A DNA stretch of 27,723 nt from Phytophthora quininea. Lineage: Eukaryota > Oomycota > Peronosporomycetes > Peronosporales > Peronosporaceae. The number at the start of each line of letters is the position of its first letter. The first letter of the stretch is position 1. Shown piece after piece: positions 9,793 to 19,994 of this stretch. The notes beneath the pieces are model-generated. The model did not search any database and was not told the origin of the DNA. It was given only the letters and a program-made list of their open reading frames with translations. The stretch covers positions 1-27,723 of the forward strand of contig JAAVTG010000268.1 of assembly GCA_011947345.1 (NCBI GenBank). The letters are read 5' to 3'. The translations under genes were made by a program, and so were the position numbers.

Positions 9793-11632
9793 TCACGAAA
9801 AGTGGTCCACGTTGATGTTGATCTTCGGTCCTGGCATAAGGACAGCACTCTTGCTTGGAGCAAACGTGTTTTGGCTGGGGGCTGTGATGGCATATCCACG
9901 GGCGGAGACCCACGTCAGCAGCCACTTCAAGTTCGTCAGCGCGTATTTCAACGCCTTGGTCCATTCCTTGTGCTTGTTCTTCAGGAAAAGTATCGAGTAG
10001 CCTCCGATCGAGTGCTTCGCTACTTTGTAAGGGAGTCGAATCGATGGATCTCGAGCTCGGACAAACGCCATCAACTGGCCAAGGCATGTGATCCAAGCTC
10101 CCAGTCCCAAATTGAAGTGCGACTCGGCAAAGTTTTGCTGGTCCGAGCCGTGGCTGCAGAAGTGGCATACCACAACAGGACAGCACCAAGTCAATCAATG
10201 CACGGCCCACTGTACGTAATGCACGATAACGCTGAACCTACAGACAGTACTCCATGCGCAGATTGCTCGTGCGGATGATCTTTGACAAACTCCCCAGCGG
10301 TACAATCCTGAAGCTAACCACAACCAACGTGAGTTCTTATAGACCCTTTGCAAAATGTAGTACGTACTCCGCGAATTCAGCGCCAACGATATTCGCCAGC
10401 GTCTGCAACAACAGCGCGCATTCGCCCAAGCCTGCGTTGATCTCGTTCCACTCCAACGCGGACGAAGCTGACTGGCCCATGCGGAACTGGTTGATCGTAC
10501 CGAACGCGCCGTCGTAACCAATCGAAAACATGTCCGTAAGGATATTCAAGTGCTTAGCTGAGGCCACTTTCCGCTCCATCGCGTCAATCTGAGCAGTCCC
10601 TGCATCTCGGATCTCTTGAAACGTGGCGTCCTGTAGCTGCAACCCGTTAAAGGATTCCCACAGAGCTGCCTCCTCCAGAAGAAGAGCTTTTTCTTCTTCG
10701 TTCAGCGCTTCTTGCTGTTGCGAGATCGCATCTCGCTCGTCCTCCATCAGCTTCAAATTCTCTTCCAACGCAGTCAACTCGTCTTCATACTGATGCACAC
10801 AACAACAAGCATTAGCATCACAAGACCCCAACAGACAGATACGTTCTCGCAGCACGCGTACGAAGCGGATCTTGTCGTTTATACTCTCAATATCGTCGCT
10901 CCTCACAGAGGACCCAACCGTATGCAAGTACCCCGCAAAGCACCGCTTCTCATATCGAGCACGCTCAGCTTGTCTACGCATTCCAATACAGTATCAATAC
11001 AATTACTGTCTGGCAACACGAACTCTACCTTAACTACCCACCCGTCGATCATTGTGACCATCCCGTCCAGACACTCCTGGCACACTGGTGTCGTCACGGG
11101 CACCCCCGCACTACAAAAAAATATTATCAGTCTTCTCTTCAACATGAACTTTCTACTAAAGGACTCACCAATGGGCCTGCTGCGTCGTCAGCAACTGGAC
11201 GTGATGGCTCAGATCTGCGTAGGTTGGGACCGCCACCATACTGTCGTCCATGTCGCTGTCTTCCTCCTTCTCCGCCCTGCCAACATGGGCCTCAAAGTAC
11301 TTGCCGGCGCCGTAGAAACTGTCCTGCATACGCTGCTGCTGTCGTCGCTGACGTTGCTGTAACTTGTGTCGTCGTTGTGCTTGTTGTCGCCGCTGTTCTT
11401 GTTGGTGCTGCTGCTGCAGCGACAAATTATAGCGCGCACTGGCGTACAGGTCCTCTCCAAAGGCGCCCGAGTCGTCCATGTCGGGCGGTGCAGCGCCCGT
11501 CGGCAGCTTCTGCAGGAGTAACATGCTCTGCGATGCGCTGGCGGTCGGCAGAAGCACGTACGACTCGCCCAGCACTGGCGCGCTGAGCAGCTCGCTCTCT
11601 AGAGACCGGCGGCACTGCTGGCAGCGCAGCAT
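9793..11632 (-). CDS. ATG6: Beclin-1 / Atg6, autophagy PI3K complex subunit
   Basis: Spliced protein of about 484 residues. Start is ATG 11632-11630 (MLRCQQCRRSLESELL), the usual Beclin N-terminal Cys pair. Exons: 11169-11632, 11042-11110, 10907-10973, 10364-10789, 10242-10307 and 9793-10153. Junctions 1, 2 and 5 keep phase exactly. The 10790-10906 intron is in frame with no stop, so it may be retained. At the 10308-10363 intron the phase fails by one base, so an indel or an unusual site is likely there. Motifs: VCQECLDGM; a coiled coil (YEDELTALEENL through ALWESFNGLQLQ); and the evolutionarily conserved domain (DGAFGTINQFRMG, ALEWNEINAGLGECALLL, RIVPLGSLSKI, FAESHFNLGLGAW, LPYKV, EWTKALKYALTNLKWLLTW). 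The N-terminal linker has a Gln/Arg-rich tract (about 82-110). Family role: a scaffold of the Vps34-Vps15 kinase complexes in autophagy and endosomal sorting, on membranes. Confidence 0.93.
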
Positions 11633-11666
11633 GATAATTCTCTTCTTCAATGCTATTTTCCTTGTA

Positions 11667-11680
11667 AATTACGGTAATAT
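11667..11680. repeat. Left copy of a 14-bp direct repeat AATTACGGTAATAT
   Basis: An exact 14-nt match to 15365-15378. This copy lies 35 nt upstream of the ATG6 start codon. The core ATTAC-G-GTAAT is nearly palindromic. The copies bracket the transposon-bearing stretch, so they could be a target-site duplication or a shared promoter element. A 14-bp repeat in 27.7 kb is not significant on its own. Confidence 0.3.
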
Positions 11681-11808
11681 AAATTTTTATTATGATTTTT
11701 TTCCTTGTATGTGCCCCCCAATTGGAGTGTGATCATTTTGGTATGGCTGCGGGACGAGTTTTGGACATACTGCTGTTTAAGTATCTGGAAAATATGTCAA
11801 TGCTATCA

Positions 11809-13656
11809 CTACTTCCGTCCAACCAACGACTTGGAATTCGTGGCTTTCGTTTTTTCGATCTTTTTCTTCCTTTTCGGATGCAAGGACTCACTTTGACGAT
11901 ACAAGGGTGGCGGGGTTATGCCGTTTGTTCTGGGAAGATCACTTGGGGACGGCAACAGTACCCGTACAGATCCTAATGCGTTTTTCGTGGTCTCTAGCTT
12001 GTAACAAGGATGAAATAGTGGCTCCATCGCTATATCGCAGGATCGGGCAGCGTTATACGCAGCAAGGAGATGCCGGCAAGGATATTGTTTGTGCTCTAGC
12101 GTTGGGAATTTTGTACATGACGCTTTCGAAATGTCAACCATGAACGGCCCTTCATTGATTTTCGTCAGTGCATCACGCGAATCACGGCATGCCACTGTCA
12201 CAGGCTCATGGACTTGGTAAAGACCATTGCAACCTCCGCAAATAGTGCAGGTTTGAGTCTTTTTAACCTGGTTTTGGAATCGAGTACTGACAGTAGGCGT
12301 TATATTATATTTTTGTTTGTCCACTCAGACAAAATCTTTTGCCTTGCTGGTCCCAATTTGGGACTTCCAAACAACTCGTCTAGAAGGGAATTCTTCATCG
12401 ATGTCTTTCAGAATTTTTCAAAGTCTGTCATGATGGGTGCTTTTGGCAGGATCGCCACAAATACCTCCACCCGACTGATATCCTTATCTTTAGACCTGAA
12501 GTGGGCCTTCACGTTGTGTGCAATATGAAAAGCACAAAATTTTAGATTGACAGCAATTCCAAGCTTGCTCAGACGCTGTTGTGCTTCTCGTTGCTTCCCT
12601 CGGTCAACAAATAAAGCATGATCGTCGAAGTTGACACCACCCACAAACAATTTGCAAGAAACCGAACAAAATTATCTGCTGTTTCCGAAGGAATAAACCC
12701 CACTGCTACAGGTGTGTTCTTCCCTACCCCATCGAGTGCGATTAAACACAGGCAGACACCATTGTATTTGTCACTCTGTACATGCGCATCATCGCACAGC
12801 AACACCGGAACCCACGTGGGCCGCGTTCTTACCACGTCACCAATTAAAATATAATACCACAGAAAAAAACAGACCTTGCTTGTCTAATCGCAGCACACAT
12901 GGGAGTCAGGATCCCCATCTGAACGAGGTTAAATAGCTGGCGAGATAGTTGTATGAATCCAAGAGGGCAGAATCATACTTACATATATCCACAGCTCGAC
13001 ACAGCGTCGGTGGTGTCTGGTTCATGTTAATATTGTTCGTCACTTTTAGAGAAATCAAGACTCAGGTTCGTGGAGAGGAGCGACCACCAACAAAGGCTCT
13101 CTGAAGTCGCTTCAGTTTAGAGACTTGTTCAGCAGATGGCTTAAATCATCCTCAATCTTGCTTGTGCTCATCATAAAATCGGCTAATGCACCAAATACCC
13201 ACCGGAACGTGCCCGTTTTTATTTCAGCTTTCCTGAACCTCGTTTCACTGAAATCCAGTTTCCCTTGGCATCCTGGAGCAATACAACGCCGCTTCTTATG
13301 TGACGGGCCAATATCCAACCCGTCATACGCCACGGTTCTGATTGGCAGAACCGTGGCCAATAGGCACCTTTTGTAGATCAATGGCTGTGGCGGTTCGAGT
13401 GCCGCCACCACACCTCGACAATCAATCAGAGTCATTTTTACCAGCTTTCTCACACTACAGTGCAAGTCAGTAGCGGGCCACCGATAGCCCGTCGCGTCTT
13501 AAGATTGACGCAATTACCTCCTTCTTCCACAGCTTTGCAGTCATTGAACGCGTAATCTTTCAAAAGGTAGAGAACAAAGCACATATTCTGAAGACATCGC
13601 CAACAACTAGTCGATCGTGACCATGCCGCTTGCAGATCTACAATATCCATTCTCAC
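11809..13656 (-). mobile_element. Decayed Mutator-like (MULE) transposon, transposase remnant
   Basis: Minus-strand coding fragments appear in the N-to-C order of a MULE transposase. At 13656-13112 there is an N-terminal part with a possible Cys/His finger (CIAPGCQGKL). At 12835-12569 is the catalytic core (LLCDDAHVQSDKYNG, LIALDGVGKNTPVAVGF, SETADNFVRFL). At 12650-12408 are FVDRGKQREAQQRL and CAFHIAHNV, matching the second catalytic Asp and the C-x2-H-x3-N segment. At 12324-11809 is a SWIM-type finger (C, then PCRHLLAAYNAA). Between 12840 and 13110 the coding trace continues with stops. Two breaks (AAA 12645-12647 and TTTTT 12414-12418) look like missing run bases. Others, such as the in-frame stop near 12325 and those between 12840 and 13110, may be real decay. 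No terminal inverted repeats were identified. It sits upstream of ATG6. Confidence 0.75.
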
Positions 13657-13895
13657 GTACCTCTAGAGAGCGATCGCAACCGGATCGTAAAGTATGAGGT
13701 CTTTTTATGCAGAAAGACACCCTCTCTCCAAACGAACAACTATAAATACATACGATTTCGCGTGCATAACTGATATATAATAAAAATGCATGAAACTTAA
13801 GTAGTAGTATAAAAAAGGTTGTATAGTCATTCCCAGGCTTCGTCAAATTAGGTTTTTGTACCTAACGCCTTAATGAGGTTAGTTAAGGTACCTTT

Positions 13896-15302
13896 TCAGG
13901 TTTTGATTAGGCAGTGACGTGTATTAGATTGAAGTCGATAATTGAATGCATGAGTTAAAGTGTAGTAGACTCCTTTTCGGTGTGTTCTGTCATATCCTTC
14001 CTTCAGATCCTTGCCCTCTGCCCAAATCTCGCTAATCATTGCGGGTCCATAAGCATTCGTAAATCGCGCTTGGTGTTCCGTAAGTAGGGCCATGAAGGCG
14101 CTAGCTTCCAGATCAATGATCTCCTTATGAGTCGAACGCGCAATACTTTATGTAGAGGTAAGAACCGTGTACAAAAGTACTGAAATAATATTCTATATGC
14201 ACACCGAGCGACGAGACTTTGTGGCAGTTTGGTCACTTTGTGGCTTGGCTCGAAAATATTCACTGAGGCTGTAGATTGTCATGATAAATATCCGCGCAGC
14301 CGGGCACAGGAACAGACTTAAATGCAATCACTGTTCTTGACGGGTTCGAGCATTATGTATTCGATGGTGGGGAACAAGTCGCCAAACACTAGGAAGCGGT
14401 ATGACACTACGAAGTCGTTGATGGACTGACGAATGCCTCGGCTCAGACTCATTTCTTTATCAAATGCGTCTTGTATGATATAAGGCCAGACGTTGCCAGG
14501 AAAGCAGAGCGGATGTTACGTTGCAAATGGGCGTGAACGAGCACGCAGGTACTAGAGCACATAACGCATTTATGTTGGCCTTCCGCATCTTGCCCCACTT
14601 GATGGATGCGCCGAAGAGAAAATTCTCGAGAATTGACTTACTGATGCGAATCCAACAACTCTTTTATCCGCGGACGACGATGAACACCCCGCCATGAAAA
14701 TAAACCAGCACTTCACTGGCGAATACTGGGAGGTGTAAATAGCTTTCCATCTCTCGCATAATTTCTTAGATCGGCTCTGACTGCTAGGTTGACATCACCG
14801 GGAGGTCGATTCCGGGGACTTTTCACCACTCAAATTGTCTCCACACATCGGCGATATTTAGGAACTTTGCCAAATTTCACTGCAAAGAGTCCTTTTCATG
14901 TAGCTCTCTCGCACCGAGGGGAATCTTTTGAGATCAGATACGCCTGAAATAGGGTAAAGGATTTCGATTTGCAGTTGCGCAGTGTCTTCACGTACGCGAA
15001 CTATGAGCATTTTTAAAACAAAGGGGGTGATGGAGAACTACAAACAGCACATCATAGGAGGTTGAATTTTGGTCAAACAGTTGAGACCCAACGAAGAAGT
15101 GCTCGCCGTCCAGATCATTAGCCACGAAAACTTCCATGCAGCGCTGGCCAGGGAACACTCGCCTATTTCCCCGCAAGCAACCGCGGATGCCAAACAAATT
15201 CCCATTCCGTTCGGTCCACAGACGCCACACTTGGTTCACCAGCCGGATTGCTTCGAGGGTTGAGCTTCTAGCGTATCGATCTATCGATTTCCTCAATGAC
15301 AA
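13896..15302 (-). pseudogene. Unidentified coding relics, minus strand
   Basis: Several protein-like stretches lie on the minus strand in different frames. At 15302-14988 one includes RCMEVFVANDLDGEHFFVG and SQLFDQN. It seems to continue after a frame change into AQLQIEILYPISGVSDLKRF (about 14980-14870). At 14515-14318 there are 65 open codons including LSRGIRQSINDFVVSYRF. At about 14150-13896 there is LEASAFMALLTEHQARF and WAEGKDLKEGYDRTHRKG. Composition and hydrophobic patterning look like former coding sequence, with many stops between the blocks. I do not recognise the family. They could be one decayed gene or parts of a second transposon next to the MULE. Confidence 0.3.
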
Positions 15303-15440
15303 GGCTTCAGCCCGCGAGAGCTTGTTCCTCGAACTGGATGCTAGAACAAGAAACTTGCCTCGAGAATTACGGTAATATCGCAGTAAGTGAAATTAATTAT
15401 CTATAACATTTTCTGAGTTTTCCATAAAACTTACGCCAGG
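15303..15440. other. Upstream region of the bestrophin-like gene
   Basis: A short AT-rich leader holding the right copy of the 14-bp repeat (15365-15378), 63 nt before the ATG at 15441. No coding sequence was seen. Confidence 0.35.
15365..15378. repeat. Right copy of the 14-bp direct repeat AATTACGGTAATAT
   Basis: Identical to 11667-11680 and in the same orientation. It lies upstream of the bestrophin-like gene, mirroring the left copy upstream of the oppositely oriented ATG6. Flanking bases differ between the copies. Confidence 0.3.
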
Positions 15441-16784
15441 ATGAAAACAGTACTCACATTCGCGCATAATCATCCAACGGCTCGGCTCGTCATGATCTAC
15501 TACAGCAACCGCGTGCTGTGGCGCTTGCTGTGCCACGCCAACGGCTCGGCCGTCGCGTCGGGCCCCACGCTGCTGCGCGCCGCGACCATGGCCTTCCTCA
15601 GCGCGTTGATGGTGGCCCTGCAGCTCGAGAAGCCCACGCTGTTGCCGGCCAAAGTGCTGGATCAACTGCTGCTGGCCGCCTCGGCCTTCCTGGCGGTTCT
15701 GCTGGGGCTGCGACTGTTCGCCGCGCTCCGCCAATGGCAGCACGGCGTGGCCGACGTCAGCGCCATTGCCGACGCCGCCCGCTCGCTCACCGCCACGGCC
15801 TGCGCCTTCGTGCACTTCTCCCGTAAGGGCGTGGCCGACCGCGCCCAGATCCGCAACAAGTGCCAGTTTATCCGCGACGTCAAGCGGTACATTTTGCTGT
15901 ACGTGACGCTGGTGTTCCACGACTGCAACGAGAGCGACGCGCCGCTGGAGCTGCGCGCTGCTGACCCAGAAGGAGGCGGACGAGTTCGCCAGCACCGAAG
16001 TGCTGACGCTCGGGAACCACACGTGGAACCGGGAGCGCAACGTAGTGGGCTCGGCCAACAAGATGCGCGCCGCCATTGTGGAGCTCTGGCTGCGACGCAC
16101 CATCAACCGTGCGCGCAGGAAAAGCTACGTGACCGTGGAGCAGGCCATGGAGCTCAACAAGATCATCTCGACACTGCCGCAGATGTACACGCGCATTTTC
16201 AACCTGTGCAACGTGCCCATTGCCTTCAACCTGGCCCAATGTCTGCACATTTGCTTCGTGGGCTACTTGCTGTTAATGGCTGCGGCGCTGGCCCCAACGC
16301 TGGCATTCCAGACCCCTCTTTACGTGGGTGTAGCGGCTCTGCTGCTCTTCGCGTTGGATAACGTTGCAGCCGCCATCGAGTGTCCGTTTGGCGCGGATGC
16401 CAACGATGTGGACTTGGAAGCGAGGATTCTGTGCATCCAGGACGAGCTCAAGGTGATTTTGCAGGCGCACTTCCACTCGGTGGGGCACGTCGGGTCGTTC
16501 AATGAGCAGGACCGCATGGCGTCGCTGTCGTCGCTTTTGTCGGTGGATGTCGAGTCTGCGGGTAGGGGCGCACTCGACACTCGTCGGTGTCGTCGTCCTA
16601 CTCGTCCAACGAACGTCCGTCACAGTACTCGGCACCGTCGTCGATGTCAGCCACGGATCGTGCCGTGCTGCTATCGATGCCGCCTGAATCTGCGTACGGC
16701 ACGATCGAAGAGGCTGACGATGAATTGGCAAGCCCGATGGCAATGCATGGGTCGGACGATCACCAACCGCACATTGCTGTTTAG
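15441..16784 (+). CDS. Bestrophin-family (UPF0187-like) anion channel
   Basis: An intronless gene of about 448 residues. ATG 15441 is preferred because the typical bestrophin N-terminal strand (ARLVMIYYSNRVLWRLL) begins just after it. Seen in order: a first membrane helix (LLRAATMAFLSALMVALQL); a second helix ending LLGLRLFAALRQWQHG, like the family's FRTNxAYDRWWEG signature; a helical middle; YTRIFNLCNVPIAFNLAQ, matching the family's IPIP-Y segment; two more hydrophobic helices; and AAAIECPFGADANDVDLEA, which fits the bestrophin PFG-x-D-x-x-D calcium-clasp and gate region. The Ser-rich cytosolic tail ends SDDHQPHIAV. Family role: ligand- or calcium-gated chloride/bicarbonate channels of plasma or organelle membranes. 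Two breaks: the GC run 15953-15958 (two bases missing or one extra) and GGGG 16565-16568 (one missing). It is much more GC-rich than the upstream DNA. Confidence 0.85.
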
Positions 16785-17156
16785 ATTTGCCAAGTAGCGA
16801 AAGGGAAGTTGTCAGGACGTAGTAAATAGGAGCTCATAGCCAGCCACTCGCAGAAGCCACAGTGCGAAGCAGAACGAAGAAAATCACTGATGCACGTTAC
16901 CATTTTGACTTGATGATCTCTATAATGGCCACGATGGAGTCGGACGGGTGGCAAAATGTCCACTAGCTTCCACATGGCCGCGACTACCTTCTTCGCTCGA
17001 ATCCACCTCGCCCCGTTCACTAAACGACCTCGCCTGTGCTTTCTACTGCAGCCGTACAAAGGCCGCAGTTACCTTCATAATATTTTATCGACATTCATCC
17101 CCCAAGTGCTTTGCGAAACAAAGCGTTGCCTTCATTTCTGGTATCTTGCTCCCACT
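16785..17156. other. Convergent intergenic region, nothing recognised
   Basis: 372 nt between the stop of the bestrophin-like gene and the stop of the minus-strand receptor-like gene. I see no gene, repeat or clear signal. It should hold both 3' untranslated regions. Confidence 0.5.
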
Positions 17157-19029
17157 CTACTGCGTGTTCACTGTCCATCCAGAACTTGTAGTGCTGCGGG
17201 GATCAAGAGAGCTGGTCTGGAGCGGCCGATTGCCAAAGTCGTGGTGTTCGTCCAAATCATCCTCCTCCAGGATGGGCATTCCACGCCCCACTTCAAACGT
17301 TCCTGACGGCAGACTTGTACCGGGGTCTGAGGTGAAATCGCTGAAGTCGCTCGCTCTGTTCTCCACGCCACGGATCTGCCGTGTATCGAATTCCCACTCG
17401 GATTCATCGTCATACCCGGACTGGAACGAAAACTTGCTCGTATCTGAAGGCCGTGAGCTCGATGTGTCTTCGCTTAGGCCCGCAAAACTTGCGCGATCGT
17501 ACGGGTTGAGTGAGAACGACTCGCCACCCTCTGAACCCCGGAGCTGGTCGTCCTGCATGGCGTGAGCATTGTTGTTGTCACTGAAGACACCGCTGTCAGC
17601 AGCGTTCACAGCGAGGTACGACGGATTCGGGTTCGAGAAGTCGTCATCAAGACCAGTACCATGGAGAGCTTCCAACTGAGCCGGAGTCTTGTGGGACAGG
17701 AAGTTGGAGGACGCCATAGTGTAGTCACTTGAGCGCTCGAGCATACTGACAGGCTGGCGGAACGGAATATCCTTCGTGCTCACGTTGTTGCGGCGCTTCT
17801 TCATGTAGCAGAAGAACAGTCCACAAAGCAAAATCGCCGCACCGATGGCAATACCAATGTAAAGGAAGAGGTTACTGCCGCTGCTTCCTCCGTTAACGGA
17901 GACCGTCACGCTGGAGTAGATGGCCATGTCAATGCGCTCGCCGTCCACCGTCACCATGGCCACGCGACCAAACATGGTGTATTCCCCAGAGTTGTCGAAC
18001 GTGTAGTTTGTCGAGTAGCTGACGACGTTGCTGGTAAGGTTTTGGTCGTCATACTCTTGAATGGCAAAGGTAGAAGACTCGTCACCGGTGTAGGTAGAGC
18101 AGTTGGCGCCTGCCAAATTGCGTTGGCAGCCGCTGAAGACCGATACGGGCACAACCGAGTAGATACCCGTACGCGGGTCCTCAATGGCGTCCGTAGTCGA
18201 CACTTCCGCGATTAGTGTCGAGTCGTCGGTGGACGCGTCCGACATGTCCAGCATCCACGCGATGTCGATGTTATCGCCGACATACACATCCGTCGAAGAG
18301 AGCGACATGGTCATCGCACCGGGGCAATAGCTGCCGGTACGGATAGTAAGGTCGCCCGCGACACTGGGGTCAAATACCGATACGTCCTTAGCGGTCCAGC
18401 AGTACGTCGTGGTCCCATCCGTCGTAATACTGCTGGGGGTCGTGCCAGCCACATCGCCGATCTGCACGGGGAAGAACGTCACAAAGTCCGCGCGCGAGTT
18501 GCCTGCAATGTTCACCACGAGGTGCACGTAGCCTGTGTATTTTCCGTCCTTGGGGATGACGAGCTCCTGCGAACCGAACACGGCCACCTTGTTGGTGAAG
18601 TCGTTCGGGTTGTTGCTGGACGCGTAGTACGTGGCGCTATCACTGGCAGAAGAGAAGATATCGCACGAGCGCCAGTCGCAGATGACCACGTTGGCCACGG
18701 CCACGTCGTACGTCGTGCTGTTGGTGCTGCCGGAGCCTTCCGCCGACGTGTTGGTGTTGCTCATGAGGTAGTCGGGCACGGGCACTTTGCCGATCGGGTC
18801 GGGGAACTCAAAGTTCGAGTCGGCGTTGGTCGTGTCCAGCGTGGCCGTGTAGCGCAGCGGGATCAGCGCGTTCTTCTGCAGCTCGTCGGCGATGTCGACG
18901 CGGATCGTGATGGGGCAGGAGCTGCCTTGGTCCTGCACGAGAATGTTGTCCTGCACGGGCTGCTCCTGCGAGTACTTCTCCGAGATGTAGTAGCAGTAGG
19001 TCGTACTGCCGTCCATCTTGTACGTCACC
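17157..19029 (-). CDS. Type I membrane protein with two Cys-containing ectodomain repeats (main exon)
   Basis: The main exon encodes about 623 residues without a break. It holds two repeats of about 200 residues. The first begins TTYCYYISEKY and continues through SSCPITIRV and CDWRSC. The second begins TTYCWTAKDVSVF and continues through SYCPGAMTMSLS, GDNIDIAWMLD and GCQRNLAGANC. A single transmembrane helix follows (NLFLYIGIAIGAAILLCGLF), then basic residues (KKRR) and an acidic Ser/Asp-rich cytosolic tail of about 190 residues. The exon starts after a CAG acceptor (19031-19030). A 72-nt intron (19030-19101, GTATGT donor) would join it to an exon ending at 19102. The paralogue at 19995 has an intron at the same place and phase. 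The upstream exon's start and signal peptide are unresolved, and the in-frame codon at 19052 is GTG, not a credible start. Inference: a surface protein, possibly with Ig-like beta-sandwich repeats. Ligand unknown. Confidence 0.75.
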
Positions 19030-19102
19030 CTGCATTGGCGTTGTATCGACACAGTTTAGCACTTTCCGAAACGTATTGACAGTTAGTTCTGATGCACATA
19101 CA

Positions 19103-19994
19103 TGGCGGTCGAGGTGGGAGACGACGACGACGGCGACGACGGAGCAAAGTGAGGAGTGGGCGACGCCCCCGGCTGGCTGGACAAGTCGAGCCCTCGCCCT
19201 TCCGCGTGCTTCCCGAGTGCAAGGGATTGGCACGGTAAGAGCGCCAGTTCGAAGGCGCGCAACGTCGAGACGCGGAGGAGCCATTCAGTGAGGCAGCAGA
19301 TGGTCAAGGAAATGGGTCAATGCTTACCGTATGTCTTCAATTACTTACGATAGTCGATCGCACCTATTCGGAGACACGCAGTATTTACACTTTTACCAGA
19401 TGGTGTGCATGAGCTGTGACAGCGACGAAGGCACCTGCACCCCCGACCATCTGCAGCAGGAGACAAGGTCGGTAGCGAACAGTATGGCCCCATACGATGG
19501 CAGGAGAAGAGTACTCCAAGCAAGAGCTCCACCGCTGAGGGGACCAAGTGCCAAGGTCATCACGATATTAGGTGTCCCGGCTGTGTTTGGTTTTTGGATA
19601 CACCGATATGACAAAAGTTGGTGTGATTTCAAAACCTAATACTTGGACTTAGTTAAACGATCTTGAAAGATCGCATCGTATCCTCTAATCAGTCAACATT
19701 GGGCATTCTGTCACATTTCTTAGCTCGGCTGTTCTTTGTGTAACCTCCATTGAGTCATTGTTTTCAATAGTGACAGCAATATTACAGATGTGTATCTCTA
19801 ATGACTTTAATGACGTTTGTGGTTAGAACATTGGTCCCACTCCGGTCCACCTGTGGGCAGACGCTTCAACTGCTCACCGAGCAGTCTCCGGCGCAGCGGA
19901 GACTGGAGCAGCGAAAAGCTGATCCCGATGCGCCGATGGTCTGCAAAGAGCCCAATCCCATTCTCTATTCATCCATCTCGGTGGCGGGGTGCTC
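19103..19994. other. Divergent intergenic region between the two receptor-like paralogues
   Basis: About 890 nt. The proximal 200 nt probably hold the first exon or leader of the minus gene; an initiator-like CCCATTTCCTTGACC lies on the minus strand near 19310. The rest holds the promoter of the plus gene. A weak 8-bp inverted repeat (19566-19573 / 19634-19641) is the only other structure seen. Open frames here lack domain similarity. Confidence 0.4.

Noticed and set aside
10712..11362. 216-codon plus-strand frame across ATG6
   Set aside because: It overlaps unmistakable Beclin exons and introns on the other strand.
11683..13787. ATTTTTATTAT (11683-11693) and its complement (13777-13787) as MULE terminal inverted repeats
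   Set aside because: Low-complexity A/T strings with no extension. Real MULE ends are much longer.
13848..13888. Two adjacent small hairpins (TTAGGT/ACCTAA and CCTTAA/TTAAGG)
   Set aside because: Arms of 6 nt in AT-rich DNA; no link to a gene end or element boundary could be supported.
14690..14710. Minus-strand YFHGG motif suggesting an alpha/beta hydrolase
   Set aside because: The frame is only about 30 codons long and lacks any nucleophile elbow or other hydrolase motif.
15393..16106. 237-codon open frame on the minus strand opposite the bestrophin-like gene
   Set aside because: Composition (Gln/Arg/Gly-rich) is that expected antisense to GC-rich coding DNA, and the plus strand has clear family motifs.
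16948..17565. 205-codon plus-strand frame near the receptor-like gene 3' end
   Set aside because: Antisense shadow of the Ser/Asp-rich cytosolic tail; no domain.
19566..19641. Possible 76-bp miniature transposon with 8-bp inverted ends TATTAGGT / ACCTAATA
   Set aside because: The arms are short and AT-rich, no target duplication was seen, and the interior pairs poorly. Chance occurrence is likely.
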